Source: Aselliscus stoliczkanus (lineage: Eukaryota; Chordata; Mammalia; Chiroptera; Hipposideridae). From it: a stretch of 64,000 nt of DNA. The translations under genes and the position numbers were made by a program. The DNA lies in the NCBI GenBank assembly GCA_033961575.1, contig CM066732.1, positions 82,912,687 to 82,976,686 on the forward strand. Direction: 5' to 3'. Shown here in pieces: positions 36,640 to 48,385 of the stretch. The first letter of the stretch is position 1. Each line of letters starts with the position of its first letter. Under the pieces are notes generated by a model. The model saw only the letters and a list, made by a program, of their open reading frames with translations. It had not been told where the DNA came from and made no database searches.

Positions 36640-39600
36640 TCAGTTTTTCAGATTCCACATATAAGTGAGATCATACAGTATTTGTCTTTCTCCGACTGAC
36701 TTATTTCACTTAACATAATGTTCTCTAGGTCCATCCATATCAGTGCAAATGGTACAATTTCATTCTTCTTTATAGCTGGGTAATACTCCATTGTGTAAAT
36801 GTACCACAGTTTCTTAATCCAGTCATCTATTGATGGGCATTTTGGTTGTTTCCAAGTCTTGGCTATTGTAAACAGTGCTGCGATAAACATAGGGGTGCAT
36901 ATATTTTTTCAAATTAACATCTTGGGTTTCTCTGGATATAGATACCCAAGAGTGGAATTACTGGGTCATGTCAGTTCCATTTCCAGTTTTTTGAGATACC
37001 TCCATACTGATTTCCATAGTGGCTGCACCAATCTGCAGTCCCACCAACAGTGCACCAGGGTTCCCTTTTCTCCACAACCTCATCAGCACTTGTTGTTTGT
37101 TGATTTATTATTGATGATAGCCATTTTGACCAGAGTGAGGTGGTATCTCATTGTGGTTTTTATTTGCATTTCTCTAATGATTAGTGAGGTTGAACATTTT
37201 TTCATATGCCTGTTGGCCATCTGTATGTCCTCTTTAGAGAAATGCCTCTTCATATCCTCTTCCTATTTTTTAATTGGGTTGTTTGTTTTTTTTGGTGTTG
37301 AGTTGAATGAGTGTTTTATAAATTTTGGATATTAACCCCTCATCAGATATATTGTTGGCAAATATCTTCTCCCATTCAATAGGCTGCCTTTTTGTTTTAT
37401 TGATGATTTTCTTTGCTGTGAAAAAACATTTAAGTTTGATGTAATCCTATATGTTTATTTTTTTCTTTTATTTCCCTTGCCCGAGGGGATATATCAGTAA
37501 AAATATTACTGAGGGTAATGTCTACAAATTTACTCCCTATGCTTTCTTCTAGTTTTATGGTTTCAGGTCTTACATTTAAGTCTTAAATCTATTTTGAGAT
37601 TGTTCTCCTGTATGGTGTAAATAGGTGGCCCATTTTAATTCTTTTGCACATGTCAGTGCAATTTTCCCAGCACCATTTATTAAATAGACTATCTTTACTC
37701 CAATGTAAATTCTTGCTTCCATTGTCATAGATTACATGACCATATATGGATGGGCTTATTTCTGCGCTCTCTTCTGTTCCATTGGTCTATGTGTCTGTTT
37801 TTAGGCCAGTACCATACTGTTTTGATTACTATAGCCTTGTAGTATGATTTGATGTCGGGTGATACCTCCCACTTTGTTCTTATTTCTCAAGATTGCCATG
37901 GCTATTCGGGGTCTTTTATGATTCCATGTAAATTTGAGGATTATATGTTCCATTTCTGAGAAAAATGTCCTTGGTAGTTTGATAGGAATTGCATTGAATC
38001 TATATATTGCCTTAGGTAGTATTGACATTTTAACTATATTAATTCTTCCTATCCATGAACATGGTATGTATTTCCATTTATTTGTACCATCTTTGATTTC
38101 TCTCTTCAGTGTCATATAATTTTCTGAGTACAGGTCTTTTACTTCTTTGGTTAAATTTATTCCTAGATAGTTTATTGTTTTTGAAGCAATTGTAAATGGG
38201 ATTGATTTCCTGATTTCTTCTTCTGATAGTTTATTATTGGTGTATACAAATGCAACTGATTTCTGAATAATAATTTTGTATCTTGATACTTTACTAAATT
38301 CATTTATCAGCATTAACAGTTTTTTGGTGGAGTATTTGGGATTCTCTAAATATAGTATCAAACATCTGCATATAAAGACAATTTTACTTCCTCCTTTCCA
38401 ATTTGGATGTCTTTTATTTCATTTTCTTGTCCGATTTCTGTGGCTAGAACTTCCAGAACTATGTTGAATAAAAGTGCTGAAAGTGGGCAGCCTTGTCTTG
38501 TTCCTGATCTTAAGGAGAAAGCTTTTAGCCTTTTCCTATTGAGTATGATGTTTGCTGTGGGGCTTATCATATATGGCCTTTATGATGTTGAGATATCCCA
38601 CTATTCCCACTTTGCTACAAGTTTTTGTCATAAATGGCTGCTGGATTTTGTCAAATGCTTTTTCCGTATCTATTGATATGATCATATGATTTTTATTTAT
38701 CATTTTGTGAATGTGATGTATTACAGTAATTGATTTGCGAATATTGAACCAACCTTGCATACCAGGAATGAATCCCACTTGATCATGGTGTATGATCTTT
38801 TGAATGTGATGCTGAATTCAGTTTGCTAGTATTCTGTTGAGGATTTTTACATCTATGTTCATTAGGGATATCGGATTATAGCATTCTTTTTCTTTATGTC
38901 TTTGTCTGATTTTGGAATCAGAGTAATAGTGGCCTCATAAAATGTGCTTGGGAGCCTTCCCTCCTTCTGAATTTTTTGGAATACTTTGAGGAGAATAGGC
39001 ATTTTTTTTTTTTTGAGGGCAGTGTCACTGGCCCTCACATGTGGGACTGAACTGGGGCTGCTGGCTTCCCAAGCCAGCGCTCAACCACAGTGCCACTCGG
39101 CTGGCCCGCATTAATTCTTTTTTGAATGTTTTGTAAAATTCACCTTGAAGCCACCTGGTCCAGGACTTTTGTTTGTTGGAAGCTTATTGATTACTGATTC
39201 AATTTCTTTGGTAGTAAGCAGTCTGTTCAGAGTTTCTGTTTCTTCTTGGTTCAGACTTAGTAGATTGTATGCTTCTAAAAATTTATCCATTTCTTCCAGA
39301 CTGTTGAATTTGTTGGTATATAGTTGTTCATAGAATTTTCTTAAAATTTTCTGTATTTTTGTGGTATCTGTTGTCACTTCTCCTCTTTCATTTCTTATTT
39401 TATTAATTAGGGTCCTCTCATTTTCTTGGTGAGTCTGGTTAAGAGTTTGCTGATTTTGTTTAGCTTTTCAAAAAGAACAGCTCTTGGTTTCATTGATCTT
39501 TTGTATTGTTTCTTGGTCTCTATTTCATTTATTTCTGCTCTGGTCTTTATTATTTCCTACCTTGTACTCCCTTGGGGATTGTTTTTGCTGTTCCTTTTCC

Positions 39601-40550
39601 AGTACCCTTAGATGTAAACGGAGTCTGTTGATTACCGATTGTTCTTGTTTCTTTAGATAGGCCTGCATTGCTATGAATTTCCCTCTTAGGACTGTTTTCA
39701 CTGCATCCCATAGATTTTGGGTTGTTGTGTTTTCATTTTCGCTTGTCTTGAGATATCTTTTGATTTCTTCCTTGATCTCATTTTGACCCACTCGCTATTT
39801 AGTAGCATGTTATTCAGCCTCCATGTATTTGTGTGCTTTCCAGATTTCTTCTTATAATTGATTTCTGGTTTCATAGCATTGTGGTCAGAGAAAACATGTC
39901 ATATGATTTCAGTCTTCTCAAATTTATTGAGACCTGCTTTGAGGCCTCACATGTGGTCTATCTTGGAAAATGTTCCATGTGCACTTGAAAAGAATGTATA
40001 TCCTGTTGCTTTGGGGTGAAATGCTCTAAAAATATCGATTAAATGCAACTGGTCTATAGTGTCATTTAATGCCACTGTTTCCATGTTGATTTTCTGTCTG
40101 GAGGATCTGTCCATTGGTGACAACGGGGTGCTGAAGTCCCCTACTACAATAGTGTTACTGTTAATCTCTGTCTTTATATCTGTCAAAATGTTTTATATAC
40201 TTAGGGGCTCCTATGTTGGGCACATAGATGTTTACTAGGGTTCCTCTTGTTGAATTGATCCCTTTATTGTTATGTAGTGCCTCTGTCTTTTATCGTAGTC
40301 TTCATTTTAAAGTCTATTTTGTCCAAAATAAGTATGGCTACTCCTGCTTTCTTCTAATTTCCATTGACGTGAAATATGTTATTCCATTCCTTTACTTTCA
40401 GTCTGTGTGTGTCTTTTGATCTGAGATGAGTCTCTTGTGAACAGCAGATGCAAGGTCCTGTTTTCTTATCGACTCAGCCACTCTATGTCTTTTGATTGAG
40501 CATTTTGCTCATTCATGTTTAAAGTGACTACTGATAGGTGCATATTTATT
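36640..40550 (-). pseudogene. L1 ORF2 remnant, reverse transcriptase catalytic motif broken
   Basis: The endonuclease is represented at 39947-40186 (NTIVVGDFSTPLSPMD, SSAHGTFSKIDHM). Reverse transcriptase follows at 39111-39377 (NKLPTNKSPGPGGF), 38536-38778 ([16 protein letters not shown]) and 38358-38570 ([20 protein letters not shown]). The polymerase motif reads YADV and then shifts frame exactly where the second Asp of the Y/F-A-D-D box should be (about 38360). The thumb and connection region is open at 37801-38361 (186 codons). The C-terminus is at 36648-36890 (YYPAIKKNE). The SINE at 39004 also interrupts it. Confidence 0.92.
39004..39107 (-). mobile_element. tRNA-derived SINE inserted in L1 ORF2
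   Basis: The poly-T left edge is the antisense A tail. It is followed by 'gagggcagtgtcactggccc' and the reversed tRNA-like part, ending 'cactcggctggccc'. The flanking gcatt at 38999-39003 and 39108-39112 is a short direct repeat. It must be younger than the host L1. Confidence 0.92.
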
Positions 40551-40629
40551 GCCATTTTGTTATTTGTATTTCTGGTCTTTCTGGGTTAACTTGTTTTCCC
40601 CTTTCTTTTGTTTAAAAAAGCCTTTTAAC

Positions 40630-41478
40630 ATTTCCTGCAATGCTGGCTTGGTGGTAATGAATTCCTTAAGCTTATTCTTTTCTGAGAACTCTTTATCTCA
40701 CCTTCAATTTTAAGTGATAGCCATGCTAGATAGAGAAATCTTGGTTGTAGGCCTTTATTTTGTAGCACTTTGAATATTTCCTGCCACTCCCTTCTGGCCT
40801 GCAGAGTTTCTGTAGAAAAGTCAGCTGTTAGTCTTATATAGGAGTTCCTTTTAAGACCAGCTGTATTTCTCTTGCTGCTTTTAGGATTCTGTCTTTGTCT
40901 TTAACCTTTGCCATTTTAACTATGATGTGCTTTGGTGTGGGCCTGTTTGGATTCAGCTTGTTTGGCACTCTCTGCACTTCCTGGGTTTGTATGTCAATTT
41001 CCTTCAACAGGGTAGGAAAGTTTTCAGTCATTATTTCTTCAAATACATTCTCAATCCCTTGCTTCTTCTCGTCTCCTTCTGGTATTCCTATGATATGTCT
41101 GTTGTTGTATTAATGTTGTCCCATAGGTCTCTTAAACTATTTTCATTATTTTTTACTCTTTTTTCTTTTTGTTGTTCCAACTGGGTGATTTCCGCTTTGT
41201 CTTCTAAATCACTGATCCGATCTTCTGCTTCGTCTAATCTACTGGTGATTCCTTTGAGTGTGTTCTTCATTTCAGTTATTGTATTCTTTAGTTCTAACTG
41301 GTTGTTTTTTTATGATTTCTCTATCCTTCCTTATGTCCTCAGTAAGTTCCTTACACATTCTTATCATCAGTGTTCTAAATTGTGTCTCTGAAAAATTGGA
41401 TACCTCTGTTTCATTTATTTCCATTTCTAGAGGTTTCTTCTGATCTTTTACATGGGACATGTTTCTTTGTTTCTTCAT
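40630..41478 (-). pseudogene. L1 ORF1 remnant (RNA-binding coiled-coil protein)
   Basis: The family protein forms trimers that coat L1 RNA. Pieces seen: an N-terminal segment (frame 41272-41565), a heptad-rich coiled coil with LDEAEDRISDLEDKAE (41088-41270) and the C-terminal nucleic-acid-binding part with PKHIIVKMAKVKDKDRILKA (40834-41031). The shift between the first two pieces lies near a T7 run at about 41305. The order matches ORF1 of other mammalian L1s, and the ORF is non-functional. Confidence 0.88.
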
Positions 41479-41585
41479 TTTGGCTGTCACTCTGTAGTTG
41501 CTTTGATGTATTAGATAAATCACCAATGCCTCTGAGTCGTTACTGGGTGCTCTTGCAGTATGCATCCTTTATGTGTGGATTTTTT

Positions 41586-43459
41586 ACAGAAAAACTATGT
41601 GTCAATACCTAATATAGCACCTTTATCATAGATTTTGTAAAATAGTTTTAACTTTACAACATTTTCAATTTATGGCATGAGTTAAGAATCTAACCCACAA
41701 ATAAGATGAAAATTCACTGTATAATTAATTACCTGTGCTATTTATTAAACCACTTCCTTCCTCAGCCTCAACAATGTATTCTTATCTGGTTTGTCTCTTA
41801 TATTATGGTTCCTTTTTGGGCCTCCCTAACTGGTTCCTTTTCCTAAAACAAAGGCACTTTTAGCCCCTTCCTACTTTTACCTGCTTTACTTTCTCTTTCA
41901 CTAATGAATCTTAATTATAGAACTGGATCCTTGTTTAGTTTCTGAATTAAGTCCACCCAAGGGCAGAAGTCTTCCAATAGCACCAACTCTGTCATTTATT
42001 AGATTTAAAATTGAGTCCTGGTAACTAGTTAATGGAACCTAGTGACCCAATCACAAAAGTCAAGATCCCATGTTGCTCCCCCAGTGCTGTTTCCTTTTTA
42101 TTACTTTGGTACTTGGGGACAAATTGCCAGTGCCTATCAGATCTTGAAAGTCACAGGAAGTCCCTGTTCCCTGCTATACTGATCCAGTACACACGTTTAA
42201 GTTCTGCATGACTTCCCACTCAGTAGGCTAACTTGTTGACTTGTGCTCTTAGACATTATCAGCTTTTCTAATTTTAAGTGCTATCAAATAGTGAAGCTGA
42301 AGAACTGATGAAGTAGCTGATGAGATAAACCAAACCTAGAGACAGAGTTCCAGTGAATCCAGTGGAGAATATGGGAGCTGAAAGTAAAAAAAGTGGAGGG
42401 AAAGGGAAACTCTTATCTTGCAAGAGTTTAGCCTTTCAGGCACTTTTCATTTCATAAGTACTGTGCCATATTAGACTGAACTTTAATAGTAACTTTTACG
42501 ATTTATGACATGTTCTTTTATTCAGAAAACCACACACATTTCTATGTTTGGAAATGTCTAAGAATCACTATGAAATTAGTTCTAATTAGATCCTTGCAAT
42601 TAGTGAGGTGTAAATTTAGCAGCATTCAGAGGATATGGCTTTAGGAACATAAAAGTTAACCTATCATGCTAAAAAAACATTGAAAACACTATTTTATAAG
42701 CCAAATTGATGGCATCTATATTAACCAAAATGTATTTGCAAAGAAAATTTTTAAGAAGTATGTCTTTATTTCCATTAAATGAAAATGTGTGCATGTCCCC
42801 ATTCATACTTAAGCAGATAAAATTATAGAATATTTCACAGTTGTAAAGGACTTAATTATGAAGTCCACCAGTTTCATTTTATAAAAGAAGGTACCTGGGA
42901 AAAGCAGACGAAATAACCTGTCTAACATCATCTAGTTACTGGCATTACCAACTCTAGAGCTCTTCTTCAATGCTACTTCATTTATGCAACATCTATCTAT
43001 TGAACTTCTTTGTGTACTGGAGCAATGATATGGAATGGTACTGTTCCTAAAAAGCCAACAGTACAAAGGAAACATTATACATGCAAATAGTGTAACCCAA
43101 ATATCAACTGCTTCAGCCTTAATATTTAAATGAATTCACTTAAGTTGTTATCATGTATATGTTGGAAATCATACCCTTCTTTTTCCAACTATTGACTTCT
43201 CTGGAGGTTCATTTCTCTCCTACAGACCTTTTGCTCCAATTTCCCATTTTTGATTAATTTTCACACTTACGTTTCATCTTTTGTAACCAAATCACTCTAA
43301 TAATTTATCTCAGATTTCCCAAAGCACTCACAAGTGCAAGACCTTAATATTTAACTTAGTTTCCTAAAAAAGTTGGGTATAATGAATAGGTATTAATTCA
43401 GAACTGTAGTTCTTAGGATCTTTTGGTTGTAATCAATAAAACTAAAAATGAAACTCAAA
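41586..43459. other. unassigned sequence, possible MIR debris at 42840-42975
   Basis: No gene. The stretch near 42880-42960 ('ttcattttataaaagaagg', 'aaataacctgtctaacatca') weakly resembles an antisense MIR. Confidence 0.3.
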
Positions 43460-44230
43460 TAGTACTATACCATTCACTCATTCATTCATTCAATAAATAC
43501 TTAGTTACTGGTCCAGGCACTGGGGGATTAGCAATAAAAAAGTCAAAAATCCCTGCTTTCAGGGAGATAAGTGTTTCTTTAGGGAGGAAGATAATAAGCA
43601 AGTAAGTAAATAAGTATGTGCAGTGATCATACTACAAAGATTATGGCAAGGAAGGGTACAAGGTACAACCCACCTTTTAGATAGGGCAATCAAGGAAAAG
43701 CTGTTGAAAGGGTGGCATTTAAAGAGAAATCCAAATGAACAGAGAACGTGAGACACATGGACATCTGAAAGAAGGGAGTTCTAGGTAGAGGAAACAGCAA
43801 ATGCTGAAATTGGCATTTTTGAAGAAAATCAAAGAAGCTAGTGGCAGAGTGGCAAAGCAGAAAAGTAGTATTTAAGGTCTGGAAGATAACTGGGATCCAT
43901 ATCATAGAAAGCTTTCTAGGCCAATATAATGACTTGGGCGTTTATTCACAGTGGAAGTTTATAACAGAAGATTGCAATGGTCTGACTTACATTTACAGAG
44001 AATCACTATGTTTATAGAGTAGAGAACAGGATAGCAAGAGTAGAAGCAGAGATGCATTTGGGAGGGTATGGTTATAATGTGGTTTAGATCAGGTGGCAGT
44101 AATGGAAATAACGAGAAGTGGTAAGATCCTGGACATATTTTGATGGAAAAGCTGATAAGATTTGCTAATGGATTAGATGTGGGTTGTGAGAGAGGGAACA
44201 ACTGGGAAGACTGAGGTGCTATTTAATGAA
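43460..44230. repeat. ancient mammalian dispersed repeat (L2-like)
   Basis: The order 'cattcattcattcaataaat', 'ggtccaggcactgggggatt', 'ggtagaggaaacagcaaatg', 'gcaatggtctgacttac' and 'ttggattagatgtgggttgtg' in parts matches a widespread ancient mammalian repeat that begins with an L2-like TTCA tract. Family name uncertain. Minus-strand open frames in it (65-80 codons) are incidental. Confidence 0.5.
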
Positions 44231-46249
44231 GTTAGTAAGAGTATAGGAGAAGTCTATATTCAATTAATGAGATTTTATTCAATTAATGATATTTATTAGG
44301 TTTTACTCAATTAATGAGATTTATTGGGTCAACTAACTAAAAAGATTGGAAATTTGGCAGGCTTCAAGATCAACTTATAAGTCACATGATTTTAGTGACT
44401 CAATCAAGTCATCAAAGACTCCTCTTTTTCCTTCCATGTTTCCAATCTCTGTTATTCACAGTCAGAGTCTTTCTAAGGATGGCCCCCCATGTGGTCAAAG
44501 CATAATTGCCGTCAGAAACTGGAGCTATATGTTTTCACATGCAGTAGGACAGTCAGGACAATTCTCACATCCAAAGACAAAAGTCTTGAACCCTTGCTGA
44601 ATGGGTCTTTCCTAAACCAACCCCTGTACCTCAGAAAATGTCAGGATAGTGTTGACTGGATTAAGCCTAGTTTACTTTTGAACTAATCACCTTCTAAATG
44701 GTATTATGAGATTACCTCAGAGTTTAGACCAATTTGCTATCACTGTTGGAGGAGGAGGAAAGGTTAATCCCACCTAAACCAAATGGTTGCTATTAATACA
44801 TAATCAGAGAAGAGGGAAAGAGATGTTGTAAAGGCCAGTGCAATACCCATGACAAATGCACAGAAGAGTAAATGACTTAAAATTAAATACCGGGTGCAGC
44901 AAGACAACAAGGATTACATGTGTTTATTGAGAATTTTTTTGTTTATTATTTTAAATAGGTGTTTCCCCCTGTTACAATAATTACTCAGTGAATCCAGAAC
45001 TCTAAATAAGCTATGTACAAAGTGTTCTAATAGCTAAGTAGAATTGGCATCTAATTCTACCGAGTGTGGTGATAAGAACAGATAATAAGTAACTTATAGA
45101 TAGTACCTAAGCTATAGACAGCTTATGAGACAAATTTGCATTCTAAAAAGATAACTCTAACAGTTATGGAGAAGCATTTAGGAGGATGATCAGTAAAACC
45201 ATGCAGTCAGTTAGGAAGCTACAACATTAGCTTAGTAAAGACAAAATGAGGCACTGGCCCAAAGCAGTGACAGGAAGGTTGGAAAGAGGCCCCAATTTAA
45301 AGATAATTCTGAAGTTGTATTATTATGTTGCCTCTCTAACATTTCATACAAAACTCACTATAGCAATATGGGGTGACAGCTTTGAAGCACAAAGATTGAG
45401 TGAACAATTTGTTATTTTTGCCACATCCTTTTGGATTTTGTTATTTTGCCAACATTTTTATTTTTCTTCTTGCCTTAAAACAACTGAATTTTGCCTCTAG
45501 GGAAATGGTCTTTTCCCATTATATACAGTCTGGTTAGATCAATCAAGAGGATCTCTTTCCCTCCATTTTCTTCCATTTAGATCAATAAGATAGATCCCCT
45601 TTGGAATTTGTGACAGTGCGGGAGTGGTGCCAGCACCTGATGACCTCATGAGACTATTTGTTATTACTACCTGATTCTTGAATTTTAGATGTTTTCAGAT
45701 TTATTTTTAGGTAAGCTAAACTATTGTCTACCTATACCCTTCCAAGAAATTATTTTCTTCCTACATTAGCTAGGGTAGGCTTCTGTTCCTTACAACAAAA
45801 GGAAACTAAGTAATATAAAAGTGTGATATAAATAAATGAGCCAAGACATAACAGGGATAAGAACACAGGGCTCCTAATACTCAATCCAGTGGCTTTTGTA
45901 TTACGTCATCGTGGCTCTAAATATTAAACAAGAGAAAATGTTCTTCAAACAAAATAAATAGAGTGTCTAATGTGTCTAGTAGAAATGTGTTCTTCAACAC
46001 TAGAATTATAAAATAAAGAAGGATATAGTAACTGGCTTAGATTCCATGAGACAACAACGAATAAATTAGATATTATACATCCTAGGACTTTATGATAATA
46101 CAACCTACCTTAGCCATGTCTGTGGATTTTATGAAAATACTGAGCAAATCTAATGCAGTCCTGGTGGGGAGGGGGTCTAGCAGTGATGGACCACATGCCA
46201 TGTTCATGGACCTTATCATCAAAACAATCTGGGGATTTCTGAGCTTTCA

Positions 46250-46250
<1 letters not shown>
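44231..46250. other. unassigned sequence
   Basis: No gene. A short triplicated phrase 'caattaatga(g/t)attt' lies at about 44260-44330. Open frames up to 84 codons have no recognisable features. Confidence 0.35.

Positions 46251-46301
<51 letters not shown>
46251..46301 (+). repeat. (TGC)17 trinucleotide repeat
   Basis: A perfect 51-bp run of TGC (CAG-type repeat on the other strand). It encodes polyalanine or polycysteine in the flanking chance frames. No exon signals surround it. Confidence 0.98.
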
Positions 46302-46393
46302 AAAATTCCATTTTGTGGTTTGTGGGTGAATTAAAAAACCTTCAATCAAGGCTTTAAATTAGTACCTTTGCAAATAATAAAAAGCCTATTTGG

Positions 46394-46492
46394 CGGCTGG
46401 CCGAGTGGCGCGGTGGTTAAGCACTGGCTTGGGAAGCCAGCGGCCCCGGTTCAGGCCCCACATATGAGGGCCAGTGACACTGCCCTTAAAAA
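46394..46492 (+). mobile_element. tRNA-derived SINE with 15-bp target-site duplication
   Basis: The body runs from CGGCTGGCCGAGTGGCGCGG to 'gagggccagtgacactgccc' plus an A tail. The perfect direct repeat aaaaagcctatttgg is at 46379-46393 and 46493-46507. It is close to the apparent family consensus, so relatively young. Confidence 0.96.
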
Positions 46493-46507
46493 AAAAAGCC
46501 TATTTGG

Positions 46508-47271
46508 GTAAATTTAAAATCATATTTTTGGTTCACTGAGTGTGCAAGAATAAAATTTAATGGAACCAGCAAGCTCTTTTCTGCTCAGTTTGCCCCAAAA
46601 TTTAGGTGATCAGACTTCTGTAACTGTCCTTGATCTTGCTGGCTTCTGGGGACGAAGGAACTCTCTAATTTATCAGCTAAGTAGGGAATATTGCTCTCTC
46701 CACAATAAAAATCAAGCTAAAATTTACAATAAAGGAACTATGGGGAAAGGAGAATAGATGAATTCAAAGAAGAACAAACTAACAGACTGAAAAATCCTGG
46801 AAGTTGACACATATCAGTGCTGAAAATATTGGCAGATTGCCAGAAAGCATTTTGCCAAAAGATAATCAAGTTTGGAAGAGCTAACTTTAGAATGAGAAAA
46901 GGCAGTTATCTGGAGAAAAAGCAAAAACAAAAGTGTATAAAGGGGGAAAAAATGTAAAGGCATAATCAAAGTTGAATTCAGGAAGAGACACGGATAGTCC
47001 TTTTTTTTTAATGAGAAAAATACCAACCCCCCCCCAAAGTAAGTTCCCTTTTCTACTTGCTGAAGAATTACTGAAAATGAAAATCGATTGTAACTAAGCA
47101 ACAACACTGATGAATTTTCCTGATTTAGTATACTGTGGTCTAATCAACAAGACAAAGTAAGAACACTGGTAAACAAAGTGTAATTTCCTGGACCCTTTCA
47201 AATATATCTGAAAACTATAGACCATATCTTTCCATTGATCTATTCTCCAAAGCCCCACTGGCTGAAGTGAC
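46508..47271. other. unassigned sequence
   Basis: No gene or recognised repeat. A C9-containing run lies at about 47027-47036. Confidence 0.35.
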
Positions 47272-48385
47272 TTCTTTTTTTCCTCATAAAGTCGTTTTAT
47301 TTAGATTCCAAACAAACCTATGCAGAGAGAAGAGGGGACCACAAGTTAATCCATCCACTCATGAGCTGGGAGCATCAAGTCTCTGGCTCCAGACAGCAGG
47401 CGCAGCGGGATCAGACCAGGCGTCAGGCCCCTCAGGCCCCCAGGGGCCCCCAAGCCCCAAGCCCCCAGGTCTACCGGGCCAGGCAGGCCCCTTGTCTCAC
47501 GCCCAGCATAAGTGAGACCCAGAGTCACGCACAGCGGCTGACCCCTCCTCTCTGGAGCAGAGGAAAACCCATAACTAAAACAGGAAAGGAAAACTAGACG
47601 TATAAAGAAGCCAAGGAAAAAGGCATTACAAACCTTCCGTGAAGTAGTCTGGGCATCAGGAGATGCCCCAAGCGCCCAACCAGTCCAGGCCTGGTGAGGG
47701 AAAGTTTATGTGTCTTTGGCTGGGGACGTGGGGGTCAGGCCTCTGCATGGCTGGAGTTGTTTTCGTTGTGGGCCTCCGCCTCAGTCTCCGTCTCACTGTC
47801 CTCGTAGTAGTCACCAGAGAGAGAGAGGAGCCCAGGCCAGGCGCCCGGGCCTTGGTCTTCGCGCAGCGACGGGGCCAGCGTGGAAGTCAGCTTTACGCCA
47901 TCAGGCTCTGCGCCCACCATGCTGCACAGAACTGCTTCCAGGCGACGCCTACGTACTCCCGGCTGGTGCTTTTGCTCTTTTTCCATTTTCTATATGTCAC
48001 CAAGGAGTCCACATTGGAGGGTATTGGGTTCGATGAGGAGGGAGATGAAACTCAGAGTAGTCCTCACTTCCTGGGTGGGGTTCCATCTCTCTGAGTGCAG
48101 CTTCCAGCTCTGGGGGCGGTGGACTGGGGATGGAGAATGGAGATGCATGTGTTGGTAGCCACATCTTGGTCAGGAATAGAAAGGCAGTCGATGGGGAACT
48201 CAAGGTGTAATTTGAAGTAGCCTCCCTTGTAGTTGGGTGTTGGGGACCTGAAGATGGCTACCCCTCCGTTCTACAGGTTGCTTCTGTCCAACCAGAATCA
48301 CCTGGAAACTCGACCGGTTCCTCCTGCAGCCGGTTGAGCTCAACTAGCAGTCTTAGCAGAAAATGGCTTATCTTTGCAATGCAGG
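47272..48385 (-). pseudogene. CDC34: processed pseudogene of CDC34/UBE2R1 ubiquitin-conjugating enzyme
   Basis: The parent is the E2 enzyme that passes ubiquitin to SCF ligase substrates. On the minus strand, matches to its protein occur in order across shifting frames: ELNRLQEEPVE (N-terminus, ~48340), AIF and YKGGYFKLHLEFPIDC (~48220), FLFLTKMW (~48165), CISILHP (~48145), the SNVD and YRKWKKSKSTSREY region (~48010), DGVKLTSTLA (~47895) and an acidic GDYYEDSETETEAEA tail (~47790). There are no introns. A 3' UTR follows with AATAAA near 47300 and an A-rich tail (poly-T at 47273-47281). Small deletions remove residues between the KMW motif and the catalytic-cysteine segment. UBE2R2 is the alternative parent, but RKWK-SK and the tail favour UBE2R1. 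It is GC- and CpG-rich against AT-rich flanks. Confidence 0.85.

Larger units (their letters stand above)
36153..41573 (-). mobile_element. near-full-length LINE-1 with perfect 12-bp target-site duplication
   Basis: Read on the minus strand it holds a short 5' segment, ORF1, ORF2 and a 3' UTR ending in two tandem tail modules, each with 'ttcaggtgtac' on the plus strand (36162-36172 and 36368-36378). The direct repeat tgtggatttttt at 36141-36152 and 41574-41585 brackets it. At 5.4 kb it lacks most of the usual 5' UTR. A tRNA SINE sits inside ORF2 at 39004-39107. Both ORFs are broken, so it cannot move autonomously. Confidence 0.95.

Noticed and set aside
46092..46349. Open frames on both strands encoding polycysteine or polyalanine
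   Set aside because: They exist only because the (TGC)17 run lacks stops. The flanks have no splice sites or recognisable protein features.
47267..48158. Several plus-strand ORFs of 78-143 codons over the GC-rich block
   Set aside because: They are antisense shadows of the CDC34 retrocopy, which reads on the minus strand.
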